Below, in pieces: positions 47,544-64,000 of a stretch of 64,000 nt of DNA. The stretch covers positions 47,475,738-47,539,737 of the forward strand of contig NC_052612.1 in NCBI RefSeq assembly GCF_016545825.1, given 5' to 3'. The notes below the pieces were generated by a model. It ran no database searches. It had not been told where the DNA came from and was given only the letters and a program-made list of their open reading frames with translations. The DNA is from Eucalyptus grandis. Lineage: Eukaryota > Streptophyta > Magnoliopsida > Myrtales > Myrtaceae. A program made the position numbers and the translations under genes. Numbering within the stretch: the stretch's first letter is position 1; each line of letters opens with the position of its first letter.

Positions 47544-49074
47544 TGAGGTCAATATAAGCTTTTTCTATTTGGTTGGTGGAGTAATGAAGAAGTTAGGGAG
47601 GACAATAATTAATAGTAATACTAGTTAGGGAGGACTATAATTAATAGTAATACTATTTACTGGTCATCTAGCATTGTATTTGAATATTTAATTATTAAAT
47701 CGCGCATTAATCCAACGTTTAAACTTTTAAAATAGTTGCAGTAATTCCATAAAATCCTACAAATTATTCCTTCTTCTTTCTATGACTCTTGAGAAATGAC
47801 TCGACATTCTCGAAAGAATTTTTCATGAGATTTATGTGGCTTTTTGTCAAATTTGTAGCTTTGTAGTCATGGAGTCCTCATCTGATCTTTCCTATATTTC
47901 TCATTGTAGTATCAATAACTAGGAAACTCACCCTTTGGCCTGGTAAAACTTTGCGATTGAATTAACTTGTGAACTCTCTTTCTTCTTTGGTGTTCATGTC
48001 CTCTTCTTTTACTTAAAAGTGGGCTAGCTTTCGCATCTGGAGGAGCCAATAAATACCCCCAAAAAAAAAAAAAATTCGAATGGAGAGAACTCCAAGAGGA
48101 GCCTAAAATGTCTGGGTTTTCGTTCCCCAGTTCTGTTCCTTCCTTCGGATCCTAGACTGTCAATTTGCTTTGTTTTTTTTTCTTTTTCAAGAAGTGGTTT
48201 TAATTTGTTAACCCCAATTTTAATTAAGGGAATACATGCTACAGGCGTGTAATAGTTAAATAGGAAGTAAACAACAAAATGGCATCGGGTTGATCGAGTG
48301 CATTCACTTTTAATCTATTTGAATCATCTAAAATGATAGATCGTGTATACATAACTCACCAAATTTATGGATCACGATGTATTTGGATTCACATACCCAG
48401 TTGCCTCACTCTATCCAATCCACAAACTTGTATTTTTATATATGTATATAGGAGTTAAAGTTAAAGTTTGATGTGAAATCCCACGTTTCTTGAGGTGGGG
48501 AATTCTGTGTACCTTATCAAGTCTATGTAATTAACTATGGCATCATCCCAATTTTACATCGAAATCTTAAGTCCTTTTTGTACCATTCCATGATCTCTAA
48601 GCTCCTTTTAGCACGAGCGCATGTGATAGTGATCGTTATTTATTTCCTTGCAAGCATGCACGGAAATGGTAATGCCAACAGACGGCAATCGAGAGACGAG
48701 TATATTCCCACAAGTACAATTATAAAGATACAATCGGCTCCTGTGCATCTGACTCCAGCGTTGTCTCTAGGCCCACCTAGATCCCTATCGAGTTCGGCGG
48801 CCATGTGGGTAACCCGTCCTTTATTATTCTATGCTTGGTGCAAACTTTGTATAAGTATATAATCATAATTTATGAAGTTTCACATAAGCTTTCATATCTT
48901 GCACGTCCTTACTTGGAGAATTGCAACATCTATTCATCCCGCCTCCTAACCTGAATGTTTGTGTCGATCATTGCGTGTACTTAAAAAGAACAGGACATTA
49001 GGCGGACCTTGAGGAGATTTGGGAGCAATATCATCTTCTTCAATGGCTTCAGAGACCCATGGAGTGGTGGAGGG

Positions 49075-49075
<1 letters not shown>

Positions 49076-49114
<39 letters not shown>

Positions 49115-49181
49115 GTGGGGGGAATATGAATGGTTTAATATTCCTGTCTCTGTGGTAAAATTGGCAGGGTGTTGAAGAGCG

Positions 49182-49234
<53 letters not shown>

Positions 49235-49287
49235 GAATGGTTTAATATTCCCGTCTCTGTGGTAAAATTGGCAGGGTGTTGAAGAGC
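49076..49287. repeat. CT microsatellites with duplicated exon 9 start
   Basis: A CT run (49,076-49,111), then 'atgaatggtttaatattcct' through GGTGTTGAAGAGC, then a second CT run (49,185-49,232), then the same 55 bases again. Unit 2 has one CT run and one copy. Slippage or unequal exchange through the CT tract likely copied the intron 8 end and first bases of exon 9. Confidence 0.88.
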
Positions 49288-49685
49288 ATTTCCAAGAGCA
49301 TTGTTGCAATAGTGCCCAAAAAAGGTCAGCTCACTGTCTCCGAAACTTCGCATAATTGACTCTTCATTTTATGAATAAACGTTATCACAAAAAGATATTA
49401 GTGAATCCCTTCGATGGAAGAAGTGATGGTCAATATTCACATTGATGGGAGGTTGTCCGTGGCATGTAAAATAACACGTTCAGAGACAAGTTATAGAAAT
49501 AGATTTTCTAGGACATACAACAAGTTATTTTTAACCGTCGTAAGTTATCGATCATAGGGGCTCACCATGTCGATCTACGATACTCAACCAGTGAAGATCC
49601 CAAGTGGCTTCAAGATGTGAGAAAGAAGGAGATCAAGATCATTTCGGGCTGGATCTCTCAATACTATCGTGACTTGGCCAAATAG

Positions 49686-50647
49686 TCTTCCTAATTTCGG
49701 TTTTCCGTTTCATAATGCTTCTAGTTCTTCAACTATCCAAATGAAAACTTTTACTTAGGGGGGATTGACAGTGGCTCTTATATGTTGTTTTCTTAAATGG
49801 TTCCCAACATTAACAAATAATTATCCAATTTGTCATATTAAGTTCAAATCATGTGAACGAGTCACGTACCCATTCATGTGAAATGGGGTGAAAAATGAAA
49901 TAGCAAATATCACAACTGACATTTCAATTATATCCCACATATAGTTATTATTGGGGAAAATTATCAGAAAAATCCTAAATCAATTGCATTTGTATCAATT
50001 CATTCTAAATTTTTTATGCAAATTGACACAAGTATAATAAGTTTAGGTAAAGTGACACAAGTGTAGCACGCAAGAGCTGTTTTTGAGTGTTTCCCATGCT
50101 AACCAGGACTAGCTTATAAACACTTTGGATTGTGTTTGGTCATTTGAATTTTCCACTATATACGACCGAACAAGATTCCAATGAAAGCTAAATCGGTGAA
50201 AAGAGCAGTTGACACTAAGACTCGTTTATGAAGTTAATACTTTTAATTGATGTCACGAACTCTTACTAACTCAGGATCAAATATGACCCACTTATTCAAA
50301 TAATCATTTGCAATTTGTAATTAGATTTATGCATTATGATTCATAAGCACAATGTACATTGTTTCATGATCATTGAGAGTTTGGATCTAACAATAGGGAC
50401 ACTCAACCATAAGTCAGTTTATTGTTTCATAAGGATGAGCTCATTCGTATTTGTTTAAGTGCTGCATGTGCATAGGAGTATGCACGTTCTATTAACAATA
50501 TCTGACAAGTACGACAGTAGAGTTGGTGTGTATATATTGAATGAGTGAAGTCCATTGCACGTGGGTGTGTAGGTCCGAACAGAAACTGTAAAATCGTTTA
50601 TTAATCGAAGTTAGAATGCTGATTATTTGGTTGATTGTTGTGGAAAA
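49686..50647. other. downstream flank of the unit 1 PRCP pseudogene
   Basis: Non-coding and shared with unit 2 (60,250-61,184). A short segment at about 49,968-50,060 ('aaaaatcctaaatcaattgc', 'acacaagtataataagttta') looks like a shrunken copy of the fold-back MITE family. No gene was seen. Confidence 0.5.
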
Positions 50648-51115
50648 ATGATCAAAAGAGTCATAAACCTATTATACGGATGTCAATTTAATCATAAACT
50701 TTTTAATTTGATCAATTTAGTTTTAAACTTTTTCATGGTTTACCAATGTAGTTTTTCTGTCTAATTTTAGCCAGAATTACTGACGTAGTCATCCAATCAA
50801 TGTTGACTATCCTACATGGCACAATTGGTGCTGACAGTTAACAATTCTTGTAATCTTTTGAAAAAAAATTAAATTTTTTCCTTTTCCTTTTCCTTTTTTA
50901 TTTTCTCTATTTCCCTTTGCTAGTTGTTGGGCTTGGATGATGTTTAGCGAGGTTGCCAGCTACAAGCAAGGGCTGCAACATCTTTGCCAGATTTGGCAGA
51001 GGGCCGCCCTCACCAACCTCTAGCAAGCATCGACCTAGTTGGATTAAATTGGCAAAATTAGAGAGTTCATACTGAATTCACATTTATATAATAGGTTTTA
51101 AAACTAATCGAGAGA
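50648..51115. mobile_element. fold-back MITE in unit 1
   Basis: The left arm reads 'atgatcaaaagagtcataaa' and continues 'ttaatcataaactttttaat'. The right arm is the inverted equivalent, ending 'aggttttaaaactaatcgag'. The centre includes a C/T-rich run and a GC-rich block ('cagagggccgccctcaccaa'). The unit 2 copy (61,185-61,475) lacks about 170 bases of this centre. Confidence 0.65.
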
Positions 51116-52074
51116 TCTTCCCACTACTTTTTGTTTATTTTTTATTTTTTTAATATTAATTGGCAGTAAGGGACATTTTGAGCGCCGACTAATTCTCATC
51201 GAGGCGGCATCATTCCATCACACACACTCGACCGAGATAAATAGGTCTGTGCATCTGAAAATGTCCCTAAAAGGATTAGCAAATGTGATTATTTGAATCC
51301 CAATAAAAAATTATTCTACTTCGGTCTCATAGCTTTTGAGTATCTAATTGTAGATATCTCTATGAAGGGCCATCATTTCTTGAACCACAAATTCAATTTT
51401 TTTTTTTTTATTTACTTTCCTCTTTTGATTTTTCTTCTAGACATTATCGAAAAGTTCCCCGACCAATAGCACCATGGACCTTTCCTGCCCAATATCCATT
51501 CGACAAATGGAGCGATTACTCCGAGAAATGGATAAACAAAGTAAAAAGGAAACTACAAGTAGTATCCTGGCCCATCTTGAGAGGAATTTCAACAGACGTG
51601 TATGATTAGGATTACTAGACATGTCTCGCAAAATAGTTTCGTAGGACGTGTTTATTCCATAAAATATAAAAATAAATAAACGAAAAGATTTTTATCATTC
51701 ATGAAAATTTTTGGACATAGTGAAAAATTCTTATGGACTAATTATTTCAAGCAATATTACTGAATATTTTTAAGAAAATATTTTTCAAATAATTCATTCT
51801 CCATTTTAAATTATTTTATTGAGTCTATTCAGTTGTTGTGGTTGTTTGGGGCCGTCTTTCCCAAACTAAGCAATACTCAGTATCCGTAGCAGTTAATGCA
51901 GCAATTTATTACCTCACATATTTATGGAATTTACGGTAGGAGGAAGTTATTTTCTAGAAAAATAATAATATATTCTAATGTTCGATTGAAATTTAAAAAT
52001 TAAATAAAAAATATGTTCTACTGTTCGGCAGTGAGGGAGGAAGAGAGATCAAAAGCCCCAATTGTACAAGTTCC
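51116..52074. other. downstream flank of unit 1, third-copy homology
   Basis: Non-coding sequence matching 41,270-42,100 and 61,476-62,351. No gene was seen. Confidence 0.5.
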
Positions 52075-52090
52075 AAACACGACACGTTGC

Positions 52091-52350
52091 AACCACTGGG
52101 ATTCGCCCCAATGCCACCCTTCCAACATGGAAGGGGGAGGTGAGGGGTTCAAATCCCCACATTCTCAGGAGAATGGGGTGAAGACGCGTAAGTTTCGGAG
52201 TGGGTTTTTTCTCGGGCCTTGCAAGAAGCAAGGATGGGGTGGGGACGCGTAAGTTTCGGGAGTGAGTTTCGACTCACGCCTGCAAGAAGTAATGTAAAAG
52301 TCCGAGAGCGAGTGTAGAGCAGTAGAATAGAGTAGAACGACCAAAAAAAA
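52091..52350 (+). mobile_element. tRNA-derived SINE, copy 2, with internal duplication
   Basis: The start (AACCACTGGG) and B box (GGTTCAAATCC) match copy 1 at 20,030, and the tail is A-rich. The repeated target is AAACACGACACGTTGC, at 52,075-52,090 and 52,351-52,366; its leading A's may belong to the tail. The block around GACGCGTAAGTTTCGG occurs twice (about 52,183 and 52,243), so this copy is longer than copy 1. The matching position in unit 2 (about 63,033-63,046) has no SINE. Confidence 0.92.
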
Positions 52351-52366
52351 AAACACGACACGTTGC

Positions 52367-53970
52367 TCATCGGAGGCCCATCAACGGGACAATAAGACAA
52401 CGATCTTCATGTGGCCCAAATCGATTCTCGGCCACTATTGATCCGCCGTTGGATAGCATGCAAAACTGTATTCATGCATGACGATGTTGAATGTCACCAA
52501 TAAGTCTCACTTTGCATGTGTAATTTATTCAATACTTGTTATTGGATACGGAAAATATTATAAATAAAGTTATGGCCAACGATTTGATCCTGGGATGTGT
52601 GGACTTTAATGAATATGTTAGGGGTTTAAAGATTGGGCCATATTTTGCTTCAATTTTGATTAAATAAAACTTTTTCCAACCAGTATTGTTAAATTTGGTA
52701 AATCATCGTCAACCGATCTAAAATCTCAAACTGTTAAATGAATACGCGGTTTAAACCTTTGAATATTCTCATACTCCCATTCATGTGTAGGCTGTACTTT
52801 GACCTACGCCTAAAGCGTGAAAATATGTGATTAGTAAGGCCAATAAGGAACTGTAAAGATTTAAAAAGATTTGTAGTAGAAGAGAGAAGAGTGTCATATT
52901 ATGTACTTTACCGGAAAAAAGAGTACAAGAGCTTGATTGTATAGAGAGAAACCAATTAGACTTTATTATAATTAAGATAAATCACAATTAACCTAATCCT
53001 AAATATACGTCGGACACATGTAATTTGAACAGTGCGAGAAGTTCCCTCTAGCCATGGATGGACGGAGTAAAACACAACCCTCATTTTATTAGCATTGGCA
53101 CAGCTATTGTGGAGAAATGAATTTTTTGTAATTATTGTTTAAATAGCTTTATGAAAATGAAAAATATTAATAAATATTCCTTGAACATCAATGGAATTAT
53201 TATAATTGTACTTCGTCCATAAAAATTCATTTTTTAAGTTCAATTTTTGGATGCTTTTGTATTCAGATCTGTAACATATGTTGCTTGGCAATTGAGTCCA
53301 CCAACTTTCATTTTCTGCAATCGAGAACTTTAATTTGCATAATTTCTTCAAATGCTCATTTTACATGGTCATTAGCTCTTATTGAAACTATTGATTTACT
53401 TAAAAAAATGGAAGCGATTTTCATTTTAATTTCCACAACTCTCATCGTGCTCTTTGGCATTAGTTCATGAATAGCACAAACAATCATGGGGCAACATTCA
53501 TCAATTTCTCATTTTTCATATTAGGTTGTATTGTTGTTTGAACAACAATCAACTTGATCTTAATAAATTCTTACTTAAGTGAGTTATGTGTGATTTTTAT
53601 TAAAATTAAAAGATTTATGATTAAATTGATATCCGTACAATAGATTCACGAATGATTTAATAATTTTTCAAAAGAGAAATAAATAAATTAAATTCACATC
53701 TTCCTCTACCGGTGTTTCATCAGACATAACTTTGATGGTGGAAAAGAGGGAGTTTTAAATTAGTGATAAATTCACATCTTAAAAAGCTAATCCAATGATC
53801 ATGACACACGTTATAGCATCGTCAGTAATAATCACATGAGAGTAAAAAAAAGCTAGAAAAGATAAAAGAAATAGAAATTCAACAAGTTCGAGTCAGAGAT
53901 TGGAGGAAAGACTCGTTGACCTTGTTATTATGTAATTCTTTGTTCCAAAAGGACGTTCCACACCTTGACC
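52367..53970. other. distal flank of unit 1, no gene seen
   Basis: AT-rich, non-coding, and shared with unit 2 from about 63,047 to the window end. The last 690 bases would pair with sequence beyond the window. Confidence 0.5.
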
Positions 53971-55114
53971 ATTATATTATATCCTATGCACTATTGGTAA
54001 ATTATAGCAATAAAGTTAAATATATTCACATTAGATCAAGTACGTTGTTTGGTATAAATAGCATATCAATGTAAATAAGCCTAAAAGTTGTACAAATGGA
54101 GATCATAAAAATCTCTTGACACCTTCACCAAAAAAAAAAAAAAATCTCTCGACACTCTTGCATACTTCATTTTTATTTGCTTTTTTATTTTTATTTTTTC
54201 TTCTCTTTTATAATTATTTTCTTTTTATTTCTTTTTCCCTTCCATCGTTCTCTAACAAAATTATTAAATAGTAAACCATAATAATATACCTAAAATATGT
54301 AATAAATATAAACATGCTTTTATATCTATATATTGAATTTATATCATAAGATAGAATTAAATTTGAATAAAAGTAAACTAAAAAAACATAAATGTTGTTA
54401 CTTTTTGTTATTTTGAATTTCTTATATTAGAATTCAAATATTATTTATATTGAAATATAATTTTAGTTTTATTAATTTAAAATTTTGTTATTCGAGAAAA
54501 ATAATTGCATATTATGGATATAAGATACCATATTAACTTTTATTCCACCTTTCTTATGGTATAATTTTATCCAGGACTATATTCCTTTTATATCCGACTT
54601 TATCTTGCCTTGAGTAAACATTAAACATAGGATATGATAAATTTTATCTTACCCAAATTTTTTATCTTGATTACTAGACACAAGCATAGGGTATTTTAAT
54701 CCTATATGATATACCATATAGGCTATTTTAATACGCTAGTAGTATTAAAAATACCATATACGACATATCCTATAGGGTATTTCAATTCTACCATTTTATT
54801 TTTATCAATGATAGTTAGAATACCCTATATGGTATTTTTATTTATTTTTTATTTATCAATGATAGTCCACCAAATAAGTTATCCCAATACCGACCAAAAA
54901 TAAAAAACTCATCCCAACATTTAAGGCAATACCGATTTCCTTCCATCGTGGATACGGCCATCCATACAGCCTCGAGATGGCCGTCTCCTGTCCCCCTGCC
55001 GGCGGGAACCATTTGTCTCGGTTGACTTACCCCCCTCTCCCCTTTCCTTCTCAACTGAAATCTCCATACTCATTCACTTCCTCTGCAGCTGCAAACACCA
55101 AAGCCCGAAAGATC

Positions 55115-60249
<5,135 letters not shown>

Positions 60250-61184
60250 TCTTCCTAATTTTGGTTTTCCGACTCATAATGCTTCTAGTTCTTCAACTAT
60301 CCAAGTGAAAACTTTTACTTGGGATTGACAGGGGCTCTTATATGTTGTTTTCTTAAATGATTCCCAACATTAATAAATGATTATCCAATTTGTCATATTA
60401 AGTTCAAATCATGTAAACGAGTCATGTACCAATTCATGTGAAATGGATTGAAAAATGAAATAGCAAATATCACAACTGGCATTTCAATTATATCCCCCAT
60501 ATAGTTATTATTGAGGAAAATTAAAAAAAAAAAATCCTAAATCAATTGCATTTGTATCAATTTATTTCTAAATCTTTTATGCGTATTGACACAAGTATAA
60601 TAAGTTTAGGTAAAATGACACGAGTGTAGTTCCCAAGAGCTGTTTTTGAGTGTTCCCTATGCTAACCAAGAGTAGCTTATAAACACTTTGGATTGTGTTT
60701 GGCCATTTGAATTTTCCACCGTCTACGACCGAAGAAGATTCCAATGAAAGCTAAATACTCGTTTATGAAGTTAATACTTTTAATTGATGTCATGAACTCT
60801 TACTCGACTCAGGATCAAATATGACCCACTTATTCAAATAATCATTTGCAATTTGTAATTAGATTTATGCATTATGATTCATAAGCACAATGTACATTGT
60901 TTCATAAACATTGAGAGTTTCGATCTAACAATAGGGACAGTCAACCATCAGTCAGTTTATTGTTTCATAAGGATAAGCTCATTCGTATTTGTTTAAGTGC
61001 TGCATGTGCATAGGAGTATGCACGTTCTATTAACAATATCTGACAAGTACGACAGTAGAGTTGGTGTGTATATATTGAATGACTGAATTCCATTGCACGT
61101 GGGTGTGTAGGTCCGAACAGAAACTCTAAAATTATTTATTAATAGAAGTTAGAATGCTGATTATTTGGTTGAACAGTTGCAGAA
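60250..61184. other. downstream flank of the unit 2 PRCP gene
   Basis: Non-coding, and matches 49,686-50,647. No separate gene was seen. Confidence 0.5.
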
Positions 61185-61475
61185 AAATGATCAAAATAGT
61201 CATATAAACCTATTATACGGATGTCAATTCAATCCTAAATTTTCAATTTGATCAATTTAGTTTTATACTTTTTCATGATTTACTAATGTAGTTTTTCTGT
61301 CTAATTTTAGCTAGAATTATTAACGTAATCATCCAATCAATGTCGGCTATCCTACGTGGCACAACCGGTGTTGACGGTTAACAATTTTTATAATTTTTTG
61401 AAAAAAAAATTGGCAAAATTAAAGAGTTTAGATTGAATTAACATTCATACAATAAGTTTTAAAACTGAGTGAGAG
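61185..61475. mobile_element. fold-back MITE in unit 2, centre deleted
   Basis: Same element as 50,648-51,115. The C/T-rich and GC-rich centre is missing, the join lying at an oligo-A followed by 'ttggcaaaatt'. The arms remain. Confidence 0.6.
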
Positions 61476-64000
61476 ATCTTCCCACTACTTTAGGTTTATT
61501 TTTATTTATTTTTAAATATTTAATTGGTAGTAAGGGACATTTTGAGCTCTGACTAATTCTCATCTAGTCGGCATCATTCCATCACACGCACTCGACCAAG
61601 ATAAATAGGTCCGTGCTTCTGAAAATGTCCCTAAAAGGATTAGCAAATGTGATTATTTGAATCCCAATAAAAAATTATTCTACTTCGGTCTCATAGCTTT
61701 TGAGTATTTAATTGTAGATATCTCTATGAAGGGCCATCATTTCTTGAACCAAAAATTCATTCTTTTGACTTACTTTCCTCTTTTGATTCTTCTTCCAGAC
61801 ATTATAGAAAAGTTCCCCAACCGATAGCACCACGGGCCTTTCCTGCCCAATATCCATTCGACAAATGGAGCGATTACTCCGAGAAATGGATAAACAAAGT
61901 AAAAAGGAAACTACAAGTAGTATCCTGGTCCATCTTGAGAGGAATTTCAACAGACGTGTATGATTAGGATTACTAGACATGTCTCGCAAAATAGTTTCGT
62001 AGGATGTGTTTATTCCATAAAATATAAATAATTCGGATAACATTTTTGATAAAAATGACATTTTGCATCACTTATAAAAATAAATAAATGAAAAATATTT
62101 TTATCGTTCATGAAAACTTTTGGACATAGTGAAAAAATTCTTATGGACTAATTATTTCAAGCAATATTACCGAATATTTTTAAGAAATTATTTTTCAAAT
62201 AATTCATTCTCCATTTTTAATTATTCTATTGAGTCTATTCGGTTGTTGTGGTTGTTTGGGGCGTCTTTCCCAAACTAAGCAATACTTAGCATCCGGAGCA
62301 GTTAGTGCAGCAATTTATTACCTCACATATTTATGGAATATACGGTGGGAGGAAGTTACTCCGGTCTTCGGCATTGATTCTGCGATGCAATCACATTTAA
62401 GCAGAAATCAAAGGTAGGAACCAGCTTGGATCTCCGAATTCTGCTTGTAGATTAAAACTACGCCAAGTTTGATGGTCATGTCACCAAGTGTAAGCAATTT
62501 CATGATGGCTTATTAAAACATATGTGGCGGGCTCAATTCCCCGTCAAGTGTAAACAATTGCATACTTAGATTCGTGTCTCACTATGGCATATTTCATATG
62601 ATGGGCTTCTTCATCCGCCCCGGGGCAGGAGAGAGAGAGAGAGAGAGATTGTGTCAATGTCAAGGAAGCATTAGCGAAGAGCAACAACAATAACTAGGAC
62701 TGGCCAACACATGCACCTGTGATGGAAAGAGATTAGCATGTGGATGTTGTGTCTAGAGTTGAAATGAGATTCCTAACCTTAGAACTAATCATTGGAATAT
62801 GCTCATTGTTCAACATGAATTAGTTCAGTCTTCATAAAAAAAAAAAAATTAGGCACTAAGATTCCATTCGTTTCGCTGAAAATATTATATCTCCAGAATA
62901 TATTTTCTAAGAAGTTATTTTCTAAAAAAAATAACCATATTTTTTAATGTTCGATTGAAATTTAAACATTAAATAGAAAATATTTTCCACTATTCAGCGA
63001 AGAAGGGGGAAGAGAGATCAAAAGCCTCAATTGCAACACGTTGCTCATTGGAGGCCCATCAACGGGACAATAAGACAAGGATCTTCATGTGGACCAAATC
63101 GATTCTCGGCCCCTATTGATCCGCCATGGGATTGCATGAAAAACTGTATTCACGCATGACGAGATGTTGAATGTCACCAATAAGTCTTCGCTTTGCATGT
63201 GCAATTTATTCAATACACGTTATTGGATACGGAAAATATTATAAATAAAGTTATGGCCAACGATTTGATCCTGGGATGTGTGGACTTTAATAAATAGGTT
63301 AGAGGTTTAGAAATAGGACCATATTTTTCTCCAATTTTGATTAGATAAAAAAATTTCCAACCAATATTTTTAAATTTGGTAAATTATTATCGATTGTTTT
63401 AAAATCTTAAATTGTTAAATGAATACGCGATTTAAACATTTGAATATTTTCATACTCTCATTCATGTGTAGGCTGTACTTTGATCTACGCCTATAGCGCG
63501 GAAATATGTGATTAGTAAGGCCAATAGGGAATTGTAAAGATTTACAGAGATTTGTAGTAGGAGAGAGGAGTGTCATATTATGTACTTTACCAGAGAGAGT
63601 ACAAGAGTTTGATTGTATAGAGAGAGAAAGCAATTAGACTTTATTACAATTAAGAAAAATCACAATTAACCTAATCCTAAATATACATCGAACACATGTA
63701 ATTTGAATAGTGCAAGAAGTTCCCTCTAGCCATGGATGGACGGAGGAAAACACAACCCTCATTTTATTAGCATTGGCACAGCTATTGTGGAGATAATGAA
63801 TATTTTGTAATTATTGTTTAAATAGCTTTATGAAAATGAAAAATATTATTAAATATTCCTTGAACATCAATGGAATTATTATAATTGTACTTTGTCCATG
63901 AAACTTCATTTTTTAAGTTTAATTTTTTGGATGCTTTTGTATTCAGATCTGTGACATATGTTGCTTGGCAATTGAGTCCACCAACTTTCATTTTCTGCAA
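61476..64000. other. distal flank of unit 2, no gene seen
   Basis: Matches the unit 1 flank except for the extra 559 bp at 62,352-62,910, which includes a GA run (about 62,628-62,648). The empty SINE site is at about 63,033-63,046. No coding sequence was recognised. Confidence 0.5.

Larger units (their letters stand above)
44466..49685 (+). pseudogene. PRCP: lysosomal Pro-X carboxypeptidase (PRCP, family S28), unit 1 pseudogene
   Basis: Ten exon-like blocks match unit 2: 44,466-44,841; 44,986-45,175; 45,363-45,496; 46,168-46,280; 46,384-46,507; 47,042-47,197; 48,654-48,804; 48,994-49,073; 49,275-49,324; 49,558-49,685. The Ser (GGSYGG), Asp (RDPWSGGG) and His (AHHVDLR) sites of an S28 serine peptidase are still readable. 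Lesions relative to unit 2 are many. A 208-bp deletion at 44,465/44,466 removes the leader, start codon and most of the signal peptide, and 2 bp are lost just downstream. Met is replaced by Arg after the nucleophile motif at the exon 2/3 junction. The exon 7 acceptor AG is changed to AA at 48,653, 5 bp are missing near 48,708, and TGG is changed to TAG at 48,778-48,780. Part of exon 9 is duplicated (49,126-49,180 and 49,233-49,287). Exon 3 keeps the full ITRDFR reading that unit 2 lost. No functional product is expected. Confidence 0.93.
43524..53970. repeat. tandem duplication unit 1 (PRCP array)
   Basis: The unit begins at 'attatattatatcctat', which recurs at 53,971, giving a period of 10,447 bases at the left end. 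Homology was followed at every exon, most introns and the downstream flank. The last match in the window is 'ttgcttggcaattgagtcca' at 53,281 and 63,961, offset 10,680, so unit 2 has a net gain of about 230 bases. The two units are close to identical in exons, with scattered substitutions and indels elsewhere. Confidence 0.9.

Overview
The window is nuclear DNA of a dicot plant. Genes are few and far apart, several are split by introns with GT-AG borders, and the AT-rich spacers are filled with small non-autonomous transposons and microsatellites. The recurring fold-back elements (termini reading roughly 'attgtccaaaaaatcctaaa...') and the tRNA-derived SINE resemble, from memory, repeats common in Myrtaceae such as Eucalyptus. 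That placement is an inference. One 100-N scaffold gap lies at 31,305-31,404.

Layout. 1-6.3 kb: no convincing gene. 6.5-11.4 kb: two intronless NDR1/HIN1-like (LEA_2) membrane protein genes on the + strand, one NHL1/NHL12-like and one NHL10/NHL3-like, the latter with a cluster of W-box cores upstream. 11.4-17.7 kb: repeat-rich, with three fold-back elements and a 100-106-bp tandem repeat. 17.7-18.5 kb (-): a plant-specific single-pass membrane protein whose frame breaks once. 19.7-20.5 kb: a hAT-like element carrying a nested SINE. 20.6-31.2 kb: no recognisable gene. 31.4-32.9 kb (-): a PPR gene homologous to Arabidopsis At5g37570. 35.6-38.2 kb (-): a coiled-coil protein of the At5g41620/BRANCHLESS TRICHOME-related family. 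Both of these are interrupted by many single-base indels that keep the conserved peptides readable in shifted frames, which suggests consensus errors near the gap more than decay.

40.9-64 kb: a tandem array of lysosomal Pro-X carboxypeptidase (PRCP, peptidase family S28) genes. Unit 1 (43,524-53,970) and unit 2 (53,971 to beyond the window) are direct repeats of about 10.45 kb, and 40.9-42.1 kb is an older remnant of a further unit's downstream flank. Unit 1's PRCP is a clear pseudogene (start and signal peptide deleted, splice site, frameshift and nonsense lesions). Unit 2's ten-exon gene has correct phase at every junction except for one missing base at the end of exon 3. A SINE with perfect target-site duplications sits in unit 1 but not at the matching site of unit 2, so it inserted after the duplication.

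The genes do not form a pathway. The NHL pair suggests a pathogen-response membrane cluster, and the PRCP array is a young, degenerating tandem family. I found no novel multi-gene system. The most informative signals are the duplication history, the nested insertions and the localized indel cluster.
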